In this document: positions 17,331 to 25,887 of the stretch, one piece after another | How positions within the stretch are numbered: position 1 is the first letter of the stretch | Layout: every line of letters starts with the position of its first letter | Source of the DNA: Burkholderia multivorans ATCC BAA-247 | GTDB taxonomy: Bacteria > Pseudomonadota > Gammaproteobacteria > Burkholderiales > Burkholderiaceae | Assembly (NCBI RefSeq): GCF_000959525.1 | Contig: NZ_CP009831.1 | Location: forward strand, 682,001 to 746,000 | Direction of reading: 5' to 3' | DNA: 64,000 nt | Position numbers and translations under genes: made by a program | The notes under the pieces: generated by a model | Seen by the model: only the letters and a program-made list of their open reading frames with translations | Database searches by the model: none | What the model was told of the DNA's origin: nothing

Positions 17331-18254
17331 TCATGCCGGCAGCGCGTCTTCGTCCTTTTTGCGCGCATCGCCGTTCGGCAGAAGCTGGCACGCGAGCAGC
17401 CCGGCGAGCATCAGCGCGCAGCCGACGAGCGCGCGCAGCGTCAGCGTTTCGCCGAGCGCGGCCCAGCCGGCGACGGCCGCGAACACGCCTTCCATGCTGA
17501 AGATCACCGCCGCGTGCGCGGGCGCCGCGTCGCGCTGCGCGACGACCTGCAGCGTGTAGCCGACGCCGACCGACAGCAGCCCGCCGTAGAGCACCGTCGG
17601 CAGCGCGCCGCGCAGCATCGCGACGCTGACGGGCTCGACCGCGAGGCCGACCGCGAGGCACAGCGCGCCGCACACGACGAACTGGAGGAAGGCGAGCACG
17701 AGCGGATCGTGCCGCTTCGCGAGATGGCCGACGGCCATCACGTGCGCGGCGATGATCACCGCGCCGGCGAGCTGGAACCAGTCGCCGTACAGCACCGAGA
17801 AATGTTCGTCGATGCTGAGGAAATACAGGCCGATCGCGGCGAGCAACGCACCGAACCACGTGCCGACGCCGATCCGGTGCCGCGCGAACACGCCCATCAG
17901 CGGGACGATCACGACGTACAGCGAACTGATGAAGCCGGCATTGGCGATCCGCGTGTACTGCAGCCCGATCTGCTGCAGCGAGATCGATACCGCGAGCAGC
18001 GCGCCGAGCGCGACGCCCGGCAGCAGCAACGCCGGGTCGCGCCGGATCGCCGCGAGCTGCGCGCGCGAGGCCGCATTGAAGTTCAGCAGCGGGACGAGCA
18101 CCAGCGCGCCGAGCAGGAAGCGCAGCCCGGTGAACAGGAACGGCCCGATCACGTCGAGGCTCAGCCGCTGCGCGACAAATGCCGAGCCCCAGATCGCGGC
18201 GGCGGCGAGCATCAGCAGGTTGGCGCGGAGGTGCTGGCGGGTTTCGGGCTTCAT
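17331..18254 (-). CDS. EamA/DMT-family transporter
   Basis: The 307-residue protein has ten hydrophobic segments in two EamA repeats. The first begins LLMLAAAAIWGSAFVAQRLSLDVIGPFLFTGLRFLLGALVLVPLL, the second GDWFQLAGAVIIAAHVMAVGHLAKRHDP. The second ends with ALGETLTLRALVGCALMLAGLLACQLLP. DMT proteins export metabolites such as amino acids across the inner membrane; the substrate is not predictable. ATG 18254 is preferred over an in-frame start at 18320 because the added residues are leader-like. Its stop overlaps a possible upstream start of the kinase-like gene. Confidence 0.87.
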   Translation of the reverse strand: MKPETRQHLRANLLMLAAAAIWGSAFVAQRLSLDVIGPFLFTGLRFLLGALVLVPLLNFNAASRAQLAAIRRDPALLLPGVALGALLAVSISLQQIGLQYTRIANAGFISSLYVVIVPLMGVFARHRIGVGTWFGALLAAIGLYFLSIDEHFSVLYGDWFQLAGAVIIAAHVMAVGHLAKRHDPLVLAFLQFVVCGALCLAVGLAVEPVSVAMLRGALPTVLYGGLLSVGVGYTLQVVAQRDAAPAHAAVIFSMEGVFAAVAGWAALGETLTLRALVGCALMLAGLLACQLLPNGDARKKDEDALPA

Positions 18255-18303
18255 GGGATCGGGTTTGGGGTCGGGACGCCCGCAACGGGCGGAACCCGCT
18301 AGT

Positions 18304-19161
18304 TTACGCCGGGATTGCAAGACTGTCGGCGAAGCGGCGCAGCGCGGCCGCCGTGCGCGGGTCGCGCACGCGCGAATACAGCACGACCTGCGAGCGCGGC
18401 AGCGGCGGCAGCCCGAACTTCGCGCCGACGTCGACGAGCGTGCGCGGTGCGACGCGGCGCGCGAGCGGACACACCGCGAGACCGGCCGCCGCGGCCGCCG
18501 CGACGGCGGCGACGCCGCCGCCCGTGAAGCGTTCGCGCCACGGCAGCCCGGCCTGATCGAGCGCGCGCAGCGCGGCGGCGCGCACGCCGCACGGGCCGGC
18601 CAGCACCGCGAGCGGCAGCGGCTCGTCGGCGCGCGGCGCCCAGTCGGGCGCGGCGAGCCAGGCGAGCGGTTCGGTGAAGAGCGGCACGCCGTCGTCGCGC
18701 GGCGGGTCCTCGCCCGGTTCGTGACGCACGATCGCCGCGTCGAAGCGGCGTTCGTCGTACTGCGCGAGCAGGTTCGACGACGAGCCGAGATGCATTTCGA
18801 GCGACAGCCCCGGATCCTGCCGGTGCAGGCTCGTCAGTACGGCCGGCAGGTCGGGCACCGCGACGTGCTCGCTGACGCCGAGCGACAGCCGCCGCGTGCC
18901 CGCCGCAATCGCGCCGAGCGCGCGATCGTGCGCGTCGAGCAACGCGCGCGCGGCCGGCAGGAAGGTTTCGCCGTCGACCGCGAGCTTCACGACGCGCGGC
19001 GTGCGCGCGAGCAACGACTTGCCGAGATGCGCTTCGAGCCGCTTCAGCTTCAGGCTGACGGCCGATTGCGTGATGCCGAGCGCGTCGGCGGCGCGCGTGA
19101 AGCTCGCGAGATCGGCGACCAGCACGAACGCGCGCACCGCATCGAGGTCGAGGACTTTCAT
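18304..19161 (-). CDS. LysR-family transcriptional regulator
   Basis: The 285-residue protein has the N-terminal LysR helix-turn-helix (LDLDAVRAFVLVADLASFTRAADALGITQSAVSLKLKRLEAHLGKSLLAR) and the effector-binding domain (RRLSLGVSEHVAVPDLPAVL, FDAAIVRHEPGED, GVAAVAAAAAAGLAVCPLARR). It is divergent from the tautomerase gene at 19272 with about 110 bp between the start codons. By the usual LysR arrangement it probably controls that gene. The intergenic DNA is AT-rich (GCAAATGGATGAAATATTCATCG), where a palindromic half-site would be expected. The effector is unknown. Confidence 0.92.
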   Translation of the reverse strand: MKVLDLDAVRAFVLVADLASFTRAADALGITQSAVSLKLKRLEAHLGKSLLARTPRVVKLAVDGETFLPAARALLDAHDRALGAIAAGTRRLSLGVSEHVAVPDLPAVLTSLHRQDPGLSLEMHLGSSSNLLAQYDERRFDAAIVRHEPGEDPPRDDGVPLFTEPLAWLAAPDWAPRADEPLPLAVLAGPCGVRAAALRALDQAGLPWRERFTGGGVAAVAAAAAAGLAVCPLARRVAPRTLVDVGAKFGLPPLPRSQVVLYSRVRDPRTAAALRRFADSLAIPA

Positions 19162-19271
19162 TTCAGATGCAAATGGATGAAATATTCATCGATGACTGTT
19201 CATTATAGTTCGGCGGTTCTAACCTGACGTCGCGTTTCCCGTTCTTCAACGTCACCGACAGGAGCAGGACC

Positions 19272-19655
19272 ATGCCATTCACCCGTATTGCCGTGCGCGA
19301 AGGCAAACCGGCCGCGTATCGCGCGGCGCTCGTCGACGGCGTGCATCGCGCGCTGATGCACACGTTCAACGTGCCCGAGGACGACATCTTCATGGTCGTC
19401 ACCGAGCATGCGGCCGAGAACTTCGTGTTCGGCCGCCACTACTACGACATCGAACGCAGCGACGATCTGGTGATGATCCAGATCACCGCGAACAACACGC
19501 GCACGCTCGAGCAGAAGCGGGCGCTCTACCGGACGATCGCGGAGAACCTCGCGGCGCAGCCGGGCGTGCGGCCGCAGGACGTCTTCGTCAGCCTCGTCGA
19601 AGTGCTGAAGGAGGACTGGTCGTTCGGCAACGGCATCGCGCAGTACGCCGTTTGA
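19272..19655 (+). CDS. Tautomerase-superfamily protein (Tautomerase_2 type)
   Basis: The 127-residue protein begins MPFTRIAVREG, so removal of Met exposes the catalytic-type Pro1 of the 4-oxalocrotonate tautomerase/MIF superfamily. It continues ALVDGVHRALMHTFNVPEDDIFMVV and ENFVFGRHYYDIERSDDLVMIQITANNTRTLEQKRALYRTIAENLA, matching the ~130-residue Tautomerase_2 group. Members convert keto and enol forms of small acids or act as dehalogenases. The start has AGGAGCAGGACC upstream. It is divergent from the LysR gene and is its likely target. Confidence 0.88.
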   Translation: MPFTRIAVREGKPAAYRAALVDGVHRALMHTFNVPEDDIFMVVTEHAAENFVFGRHYYDIERSDDLVMIQITANNTRTLEQKRALYRTIAENLAAQPGVRPQDVFVSLVEVLKEDWSFGNGIAQYAV

Positions 19656-19776
19656 CCGGCAGCATGCGCGACGGCCGCCGGATGCCGCTCGGCGTGACGG
19701 CCGTGTACCATGGACGCTTCACCGGACGCGCCGGCGTCGAACCTGCGCCGGCGCGGCATGCTTTGCGGGAGCTTCC

Positions 19777-21543
19777 ATGTCGCGTGTGCTGGAAATCGCG
19801 TTGTGCCTGTCGCTCGAAGGATGGCCGATGGCCGCGTCGAACCGCGCGCGCGGCGCGCCGCGCGACTTCGGCGCGGAACTCGTGCGCGCATGGCGGATTT
19901 GTCCGCAGGTGCGGATGCGGCGCGGGCACGAGCGCGTGACGATCGAGCCGTGCCGCGTCGTCGAGGCCGAGCCGAGCGCCGGCGCGAGCTGGTGGACCTG
20001 GGTCGAATCGAATGGGCAGGGCACGCGCGTCGTCGCCGCGCGCACGCAGGCGTTCGCGCCGGGCGTCACGCAGCGCGAACTGTTCGATGCCGAACATGCG
20101 GGCATCGCCGTGTCCGCATGCGGCGACGGTTCGGCATCGTCCGACGACGCAGCCGTCGAGCCGGCGCCCGATCCGCAGCCGAACGCCGCCGCCAAAGCGC
20201 AACGCCGATCGGTCGCGAAGGCGCGCAACGCCGCGTGCACGACGTCGGCCGCACGAACCGAAACACAGGTGCAAGGCAAGGGCGCATCGGCTGCGGCCGC
20301 AACGACCGGCGACGGCGCGCGCGCCGCGCCGAACGCCGACGGGCCTGCCGGCATGCGGCCCGACACGCACGGCGTGACGCTCGTCAGCGAACGGCGGCGC
20401 GGGCGCTGGGCCGACGACAGCGGCGTCGTCGTCGAGATGACGCTCGACGACATCGCCGTGCACGACGGCGATGCGCGGCCGCGCCGCTATGTCGAACTGC
20501 GGCTCGCGGCGCCCGACTGGGACACGCCGGAAGCCCGCACGGCCGCACTGCGCGCGCTGTTTGCCGCCGCGCGCGAGCTGAGCGGCGCATGGCCGGCCTT
20601 CGTGCAGCTGACGAGCGTGATCGACCGCGCGTGCGCGGGCGAGCTTGGCGCCGCGGTGCCGATCAAGGCGCGGCTCGTCGAACTGACCGGCATCCGCTCG
20701 CAGCGCGCCGCGCTGTTCGCGCTGTCCGGCAACATCGCCGCGCAATGGCTCGGCAACGAAGGCGGCGTGCTCGATCGCGACGATCCCGAATTCGTGCACC
20801 AGATGCGCGTCGCGCTGCGGCGGCTGCGTACGCTGATGCGGTTCTTTCCGCACTTCGCGGATCGGCACTGGAAGGACACGTTCGGCGTCGACTTGCGCTG
20901 GCTCGCCGGTCTGCTCGGCACGGTGCGCGACTGGGACGTGTTCGCGACCGAAACCTTGCCCGCGCTGATCGCGGCCGACGGCGGCAGCGCCGACTGGAGC
21001 GGCACGCTCGACGTCGCACGTGCGCAGAGCGCGACGGCGCGTGTCGAGCTGCGGCAGGCGCTGCATTCGGCGCGCTACGCGCGGCTGACGCTCGGCTGGC
21101 TCGAATGGCTGAGCACGCTCGCGTTTCCGTCGGCGGCCGACGACGAGATGACGCCGCTGCCCCGTCATGCGGCCAAGCGCGTACGGCAGCTGTTCGGTCA
21201 TCTGTACGCGGTGCCGTCGCTGGCGTCGCTCGACACGGCCGCGCGGCATCGCGTGCGGATCGACGCGAAACGGCTGCGCTACGCACTCGAGTTCTTTGCG
21301 TCGCTCGCGTCGCGGCGCACGCGCGGCGAGACCGCGAAGACGCTCGCCCGTGTGCAGAGCGTGCTCGGCGAAGCGAACGATACGAGCGTCGCGCTCCATC
21401 ATCTCGAGCAGCTCGGCGCACCGCCATACCAGATCGGTTTCGTGCGCGGCTACGGCGCGGCGCTCGAACGGCGTGCCGCACACGATGCGGAGGCGCTGCT
21501 CGCGAGCCTGCGTCCGCCTAAGCTGCGCGGCAAATCGGCGTGA
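19777..21543 (+). CDS. CHAD-domain protein with degenerate CYTH-like N-terminus
   Basis: The 588-residue protein ends in a CHAD domain (from about residue 320). That domain contains VHQMRVALRRLRTLMRFF, WLAGLLGTVRDWDVF, HRVRIDAKRLRYALEFF and LARVQSVLGEANDTSVA. The repeated His/Arg/Lys positions are those that bind polyphosphate, and CHAD proteins associate with polyphosphate granules. The N-terminus begins like a CYTH triphosphatase (SRVLEIALCLSLEGW) but the ExExK signature is absent, so triphosphatase activity is unlikely. Residues about 115-200 form an Ala/Asp-rich linker that is probably disordered. No ppk or ppx gene is adjacent. Confidence 0.85.
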   Translation: MSRVLEIALCLSLEGWPMAASNRARGAPRDFGAELVRAWRICPQVRMRRGHERVTIEPCRVVEAEPSAGASWWTWVESNGQGTRVVAARTQAFAPGVTQRELFDAEHAGIAVSACGDGSASSDDAAVEPAPDPQPNAAAKAQRRSVAKARNAACTTSAARTETQVQGKGASAAAATTGDGARAAPNADGPAGMRPDTHGVTLVSERRRGRWADDSGVVVEMTLDDIAVHDGDARPRRYVELRLAAPDWDTPEARTAALRALFAAARELSGAWPAFVQLTSVIDRACAGELGAAVPIKARLVELTGIRSQRAALFALSGNIAAQWLGNEGGVLDRDDPEFVHQMRVALRRLRTLMRFFPHFADRHWKDTFGVDLRWLAGLLGTVRDWDVFATETLPALIAADGGSADWSGTLDVARAQSATARVELRQALHSARYARLTLGWLEWLSTLAFPSAADDEMTPLPRHAAKRVRQLFGHLYAVPSLASLDTAARHRVRIDAKRLRYALEFFASLASRRTRGETAKTLARVQSVLGEANDTSVALHHLEQLGAPPYQIGFVRGYGAALERRAAHDAEALLASLRPPKLRGKSA

Positions 21544-21588
21544 ACGCGCGCCGACTATAATGGCCGCCCGTTTTTCCGGTACCGATCG

Positions 21589-22425
21589 ATGAGCGACGCC
21601 CCGTCTTCTCCGTCTTCCGCCGAACCGCTCGCGCTGAGCGGCGAACTATGGCTGCGCGCGGGCGAGCAGACGCTCGGCGGCGCGACGCGCATCGCGCTGC
21701 TCGCGGCGATCGGCGACACGGGATCGATCACGCGCGCGGCGAAGGCCGTCGGCTTGAGCTACAAGGCCGCGTGGGACGCGATCGACACGATGAACAACCT
21801 CGCGGGCGAGCCGCTCGTCGTGCGCTCGACCGGCGGCAAGGGCGGCGGCGGCACGACGCTCACGCCGCGCGCGACGTCGCTGATCGCCGCCTTCCGCACG
21901 ATCGAGCGCGAGCATCGCCGCTTCATTGCGGCCGCCAGCGCGGCGGTCGCCGGGTTCGACGTCGACTGGGCGCTGCTCGGCCGGATCGGGATGAAGACGA
22001 GCGCGCGGAACCAGTGGGTCGGGAAGGTGGAGTCGATCGTGCGCGGCACCGTCAACGACGAAGTGACGCTGATGCTGCCCGGCGGCCAGGCGATCGTCGC
22101 GGTGCTCACGCACGACGGCGCGCAGACGCTCGGGCTGCACGCCGGCGCACACGCGTGCGCGCTCGTCAACGCATCGTCGGTCGTGCTCGCGGCCGACGAC
22201 GGCGGGCCGGCGCCGAAGGTGTCCGCGCGCAACCGGTTGCGCGGAACGGTCGAGTCGGTCGATGGCGGGGCGGTCAACAGCGAGATGACGCTCGCGCTCG
22301 ACGGCGGCGGCACGCTGACGGCCGTCGTCACGAACGACAGCGTCGAGGCGCTGCAGCTCGTCGCCGGACGCCGCGCGTTCGCGCTGTTCAAGGCATCGAG
22401 CGTGCTGCTCGCGATGACGGAATAG
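21589..22425 (+). CDS. modE: Molybdate-responsive regulator ModE
   Basis: The 278-residue protein has the ModE N-terminal winged helix (RIALLAAIGDTGSITRAAKAVGLSYKAAWDAIDTMNNL, then GGKGGGGTTLTPRA). Two tandem Mop/TOBE domains follow, starting at SARNQWVGKVESIVRGTVNDEV and SARNRLRGTVESVDGGAVNSEM. Mop domains bind molybdate at dimer interfaces, and loaded ModE represses the transporter genes. It is convergent with modC-modB-modA. A matching operator lies before modA at 24852-24875. The full length with both Mop repeats suggests a working sensor. Confidence 0.95.
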   Translation: MSDAPSSPSSAEPLALSGELWLRAGEQTLGGATRIALLAAIGDTGSITRAAKAVGLSYKAAWDAIDTMNNLAGEPLVVRSTGGKGGGGTTLTPRATSLIAAFRTIEREHRRFIAAASAAVAGFDVDWALLGRIGMKTSARNQWVGKVESIVRGTVNDEVTLMLPGGQAIVAVLTHDGAQTLGLHAGAHACALVNASSVVLAADDGGPAPKVSARNRLRGTVESVDGGAVNSEMTLALDGGGTLTAVVTNDSVEALQLVAGRRAFALFKASSVLLAMTE

Positions 22426-22442
22426 CGCCGCGGCACGGTCGC

Positions 22443-22473
22443 GATGCGCATGCGGTCGCGCCGCATGCACATC
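22443..22473. terminator. Hairpin between convergent modE and modC
   Basis: GATGCGCATGCGG and CCGCATGCACATC form 13-bp arms with one mismatch around a TCGCG loop. It lies between the stops of modE (+) and modC (-), where a two-way terminator would be expected. There is no strong T-run, so termination is an inference. Confidence 0.4.
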
Positions 22474-22547
22474 GTTTCCGCTTCGCTTTCTTCGATACCG
22501 CTTTCTCGCGGCTTCTCTCAGGTCGTACGGCTATCGTGCGCGCCCGC

Positions 22548-23249
22548 TTACATCACGCGGGTCGGCCATCCGGCATGCGGCGCGGCCGGCTGGACGCGTC
22601 CGTCGTTCAGTTGCACGACCTGGTCGCCGAAGGCGGCGACGTCGTCCGGGTCGTGCGAGATCAGCACCATTGGAATGTCGAGCCGCGCCTGCAGTTCGGC
22701 CAGCTCGTGACGCATGCGCTGACGCAACGCGCCGTCGAGCGCCGCGAACGGCTCGTCGAGCAGCAGGATGCGCGGCTGCGCGACGAGCGCGCGCGCAAGC
22801 GCGACGCGTTGCTTCTGTCCGCCGGACAATTGCGACGGATACTGCGCGGCCAGCGGTTCGAGATCGAACGCGCGCAGCCAGTACGCGACCTCGGGCGGCA
22901 ACGCTGTCGCGCGCGGGTTGCGCAGGCCGGTCGTGAGTCCGAACGCGATGTTCTGGCGCACGTTCAGGTGCGGGAACAGCGCATAGTCCTGGAACAGATA
23001 GGCGACGCGGCGCGCGCGCGTCGGCACGTCGATGCGGCGTGCCGCATCGAACAGCGGCTCGCCGTTCAGCGCGATCGTCCCTGCGTCGGGCGCGAGCAGC
23101 CCGGCGATCGCCTGCAGCGTCATGCTCTTGCCGGCGCCGGAGGGCCCGAACAGCACGACGCGCTGCGTCGTCGCGGTAAACGACACGTCGAGCGTGAAGC
23201 GGCGCTCCGCGGTCGCGTACGTCTTGCGAATGTCGACGACGAGACTCAT
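22548..23249 (-). CDS. modC: Molybdate ABC transporter ATP-binding protein
   Basis: The 233-residue ABC ATPase has Walker A GPSGAGKS (about 35-42), Q-loop LFQDYALFPHLNVRQNI, signature LSGGQKQR, Walker B RILLLDEPFAALD and switch His VLISHDPDD. It powers molybdate import with ModB. It lacks the C-terminal TOBE/Mop domain found in longer ModC proteins such as that of E. coli, which suggests regulation by ModE rather than by direct binding here. It lies last in modA-modB-modC, with 82 bp between modB and modC. Confidence 0.93.
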   Translation of the reverse strand: MSLVVDIRKTYATAERRFTLDVSFTATTQRVVLFGPSGAGKSMTLQAIAGLLAPDAGTIALNGEPLFDAARRIDVPTRARRVAYLFQDYALFPHLNVRQNIAFGLTTGLRNPRATALPPEVAYWLRAFDLEPLAAQYPSQLSGGQKQRVALARALVAQPRILLLDEPFAALDGALRQRMRHELAELQARLDIPMVLISHDPDDVAAFGDQVVQLNDGRVQPAAPHAGWPTRVM

Positions 23250-23331
23250 CTGCCGCTCCTGCGATGCCGTTGCACCGCGCTGCGGCGCGCTGCATGCGCC
23301 GCGGTCGTCCGACAGGTGTGCACGACGTCGG

Positions 23332-24009
23332 TCATGTCGGCTGACTCCTTCTCGCCCGCGACGGCACGAGCCACCCGGTCGCGAGCAGCACGAGCACGCA
23401 GGTAATCGACGTGACGAGCACGAGGAAGTTGGCCGTGCTGTCGTCGCCGGCCTGCACGGCCGCGTAGATCGCGACGGACAGCGTCTGCGTGCGCCCCGGC
23501 AGATTGCCGGCGATCATCAGCGTCGCGCCGAATTCGCCGAGCGCGCGTGCGAACGCGAGCAGCGCGCCCGCGAGAATGCCGCGCGCGGCGAGCGGTAGCG
23601 TCACGCGAAAGAACACGGCCGCTTCGCCGAGCCCGAGCGTGCGCGCCGCGCGTTCGAGATGCGGATCGACGCCCTCGAACGCCGCGCGCGCCGATTTCAG
23701 GATCAGCGGAAACGCGACGACCATCGACGCGATCACGGCGCCCTGCCACGTGAACACGAGCTCGATGCCGAGCCGGTCGAGCCATGCGCCGAACACGCCA
23801 CGCCGCCCGAGCAGCACGAGCAGGTAGTAGCCGAGCACCGTCGGCGGCAGCACGAGCGGCAGCGTCAGCAGCGAATCGACGACGTCGCGCAGCGGCGAGC
23901 GCCAGCGCGCGAGCGCGAACGCGGCCGCGACGCCGAGCACGACGTCGAGCGCGGTCGCCCAGCCGGCCACCTTCAGTGACAGCAGCAGCGGAATCCAGGC
24001 GTCCTGCAT
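23332..24009 (-). CDS. modB: Molybdate ABC transporter permease
   Basis: The 225-residue inner-membrane permease has five to six helices. The family's cytoplasmic coupling loop is EGVDPHLERAARTLGLGEAAVFFRVTLPLAARGILAGALLAFARALGEFGATLMIAGNLPGRTQTL in modular form (EAA motif). The ending SIAIYAAVQAGDDSTANFLV-like region matches ModB. It forms the membrane channel for molybdate. Its start lies 10 bp after the modA stop, so the two are co-transcribed. Confidence 0.95.
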   Translation of the reverse strand: MQDAWIPLLLSLKVAGWATALDVVLGVAAAFALARWRSPLRDVVDSLLTLPLVLPPTVLGYYLLVLLGRRGVFGAWLDRLGIELVFTWQGAVIASMVVAFPLILKSARAAFEGVDPHLERAARTLGLGEAAVFFRVTLPLAARGILAGALLAFARALGEFGATLMIAGNLPGRTQTLSVAIYAAVQAGDDSTANFLVLVTSITCVLVLLATGWLVPSRARRSQPT

Positions 24010-24019
24010 CGCACGACGC

Positions 24020-24820
24020 TCACTTGCCGGCCGTCGGCTTGAAGCCGAACTTCGCGAGCACTGCCTGGCCCTGCGGCGACGCGACGAAGTCGACGAACGA
24101 CTGCGCCTGCGCCGCGTGGCGGCTGTCCTTGACGATCGCGATCGGATACGTGATCGCGGTCTGCGTCGGCACCGTCAGCGCGACTTTCACGCGGCCCGGC
24201 ATGATGGCCGCATCGGTGCCGAACACGAAGCCCGCGTCGACCTCGCCGCGCGCGACGTAGTCGAGGCTTTGCCGCACGTTCGCGGCCAGCACGCCTTTCG
24301 CGCTGACGGCGTCCCACACGCCGGCCGCGCGCAGCGCACCTTCGGTGTAGCGGCCGACCGGCACCGACGCCGGATCGCCGTACGCGATGCGCTTCACGCC
24401 GGGCGCGGTCAGGTCGCGCAGCGACGCCGGCGGCGCCGCGTGGCTGTCCGCCGGTACGATCAGCACGAGCGAGTTCGCCGCAAAGTCGCGGCGCGTGCCC
24501 GGCACGATCACCTTTTCGTCGGCCGCGCGGTCCATCGCCTTCTGATCGGCCGAGGCAAACACGTCGGCCGGTGCGCCCTTCGCGATCTGCTGCATCAGCA
24601 CGTCAGAGGCGCCGAAGTTGAACAGCACCTTCGTGCCCGGATGCTGCTGCTCGTACGCATCGCCGACGGCCTTGAACGCGTTCGTCAGGCTGGCGGCGGC
24701 CGAGACGACGAGCTCGTCGGCGGCCGACGCAGGCGCGCTGAACGCGATCCCCGCGCCAAGCGCGGCGATCGGCAGCAGACGGAGCAGGGTGCGGCGAAGC
24801 GGACGGACGGAGGAGCGCAT
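24020..24820 (-). CDS. modA: Periplasmic molybdate-binding protein
   Basis: The 266-residue protein has a signal peptide (RRTLLRLLPIAALGAGIAFSAPASA, cleavage near residue 33). The ModA fold follows: ELVVSAAASLTNAFKAVGDAYE, VLFNFGASDVLMQQIAKGAPADVFASAD, YGDPASVPVGRYTEGAL and VDAGFVFGTDA. The Ser/Ala/Tyr positions typical of oxyanion binding are seen. It delivers molybdate or tungstate to ModBC. The ATG at 24820 is followed by a basic n-region. The upstream DNA carries a ModE-type operator, so low molybdate should induce the operon. Confidence 0.95.
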   Translation of the reverse strand: MRSSVRPLRRTLLRLLPIAALGAGIAFSAPASAADELVVSAAASLTNAFKAVGDAYEQQHPGTKVLFNFGASDVLMQQIAKGAPADVFASADQKAMDRAADEKVIVPGTRRDFAANSLVLIVPADSHAAPPASLRDLTAPGVKRIAYGDPASVPVGRYTEGALRAAGVWDAVSAKGVLAANVRQSLDYVARGEVDAGFVFGTDAAIMPGRVKVALTVPTQTAITYPIAIVKDSRHAAQAQSFVDFVASPQGQAVLAKFGFKPTAGK

Positions 24821-24851
24821 GGCGATTCGTTCGAGTGGTGAAAACCGTAAT

Positions 24852-24875
24852 CGTAATATAGGGCGGGTTATAACG
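24852..24875 (-). promoter_or_regulatory. ModE-type operator upstream of modA
   Basis: On the minus strand the site reads CGTTATA, eight bases (ACCCGCCC), then TATATTACG. The E. coli modA operator has the same layout, with CGTTATAT and CATAACG half-sites. It lies 32 bp before the modA ATG, where bound ModE would block transcription. The local AT-richness stands out from its surroundings. Confidence 0.8.
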
Positions 24876-24941
24876 CTTGGCATACCGCACATGCGACGGC
24901 AGGCATGATCGGGTTCGGCCGGGAAACGGGGCGCGGCGTGC

Positions 24942-25640
24942 TTAGGTGTGCAGCGTCTGCTGGACCGATTCGGTGCGCTGCAGCGACGACGGCTGCGATG
25001 CCGGATGGTAGTTCGGGTTCGCCTTCCAGCGCGCGCGGACGAACGGGCGCTCGTGCCCGGACAGATGCAGCGCGACCTGCGTGACCCAGCGGTGCGACGG
25101 CACGGTGATGCCGTGCAGCGCGACGGTGACGAGCGCGAGGCTCGCGACGACGGCCGGCACCGACCAGCGGTGCGGCACCGCACGCCACGATGCGGCGATG
25201 AAGACGAGCGCCGCAGCGGCGCCGACGATGCAGCCGGTGACCGATTCGGACGGCGAATGCGCGTCGAGCGCGACACGCGACACGCCGACCGCGACGCCCG
25301 CCGCGAGCCCGAGCGCGATGCCGGCCACGCGCACCGGCGTGCGGGCGCGAATCAGCGCGAGGAAGATGGCGACCGGATAGACGGCCGTCGACAGCATCGC
25401 GTGTCCGCTGAACCCGGTGAAATCCCACGCGCGCACGCCGATGCCCCAGCCGAGGAACGCGATCTTGGTCAGCGCGACCACGCCGATCGCGGTCGCGAGC
25501 ACCGCGAGCCAGCCGGCGGCGCGCTGCCACGAATAGCCGAGCACGAGCCAGATCGCGATCGTGATCGCGAGCGGCAGCGTGAGTCCCGCGCCACCGAACG
25601 CGGTAATCGTGATCCACAGACGGGGCGGGAGGTCGAACAT
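24942..25640 (-). CDS. PAP2-superfamily phosphatase, integral membrane
   Basis: The 232-residue membrane protein has the PAP2 pattern in shortened form: the central SGH motif GFSGHAML with catalytic-type His, and SRVALDAHSPSESVTGCIVG, the third block with Arg and His. Six hydrophobic segments surround them. PAP2 enzymes remove phosphate from lipid phosphates such as undecaprenyl diphosphate or phosphatidic acid on the periplasmic face. The ATG at 25640 is chosen; a GTG four codons upstream (25652) is possible, and neither has a good ribosome site. It lies just upstream of the modA region on the same strand but is separated from it by the ModE operator. Confidence 0.82.
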   Translation of the reverse strand: MFDLPPRLWITITAFGGAGLTLPLAITIAIWLVLGYSWQRAAGWLAVLATAIGVVALTKIAFLGWGIGVRAWDFTGFSGHAMLSTAVYPVAIFLALIRARTPVRVAGIALGLAAGVAVGVSRVALDAHSPSESVTGCIVGAAAALVFIAASWRAVPHRWSVPAVVASLALVTVALHGITVPSHRWVTQVALHLSGHERPFVRARWKANPNYHPASQPSSLQRTESVQQTLHT

Positions 25641-25816
25641 CGGAAGGGGCACGAACGGAAACGGGACGAATGCTTAAATCAACGCGCGAGCCGGGAAGAA
25701 CGACTACAACGGATACAAGCGGCGAACCACGAGTATAGCGCCGCGCGTGCGCGGGGCCCGCTCCGTACGCGACGGGGAACCATCGGCGAGCAGGAAAGAT
25801 CCCACGAAGAGTGCTA

Positions 25817-25831
25817 TTGTGCATTGCACAA
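25817..25831. promoter_or_regulatory. 15-bp palindrome, candidate PhaR site
   Basis: TTGTGCATTGCACAA is perfectly symmetric about its central T. It lies 57 bp before the ATG of the PHB-depolymerase-like gene. TGC...GCA palindromes bind PhaR, the polyhydroxybutyrate-responsive repressor, in related bacteria, and the adjacent gene function fits. The assignment is inference. Confidence 0.55.
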
Positions 25832-25887
25832 ATACAGACGATACGCCTTGCGAGGCGTCCCCATTTTCCTGACCGCGAGTCCGATCG

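Noticed and set aside
15035-17368. A 777-codon minus-strand frame over the CorC and kinase-like genes
   Set aside because: It is a Arg-rich shadow; the frames used for those genes have clear domains.
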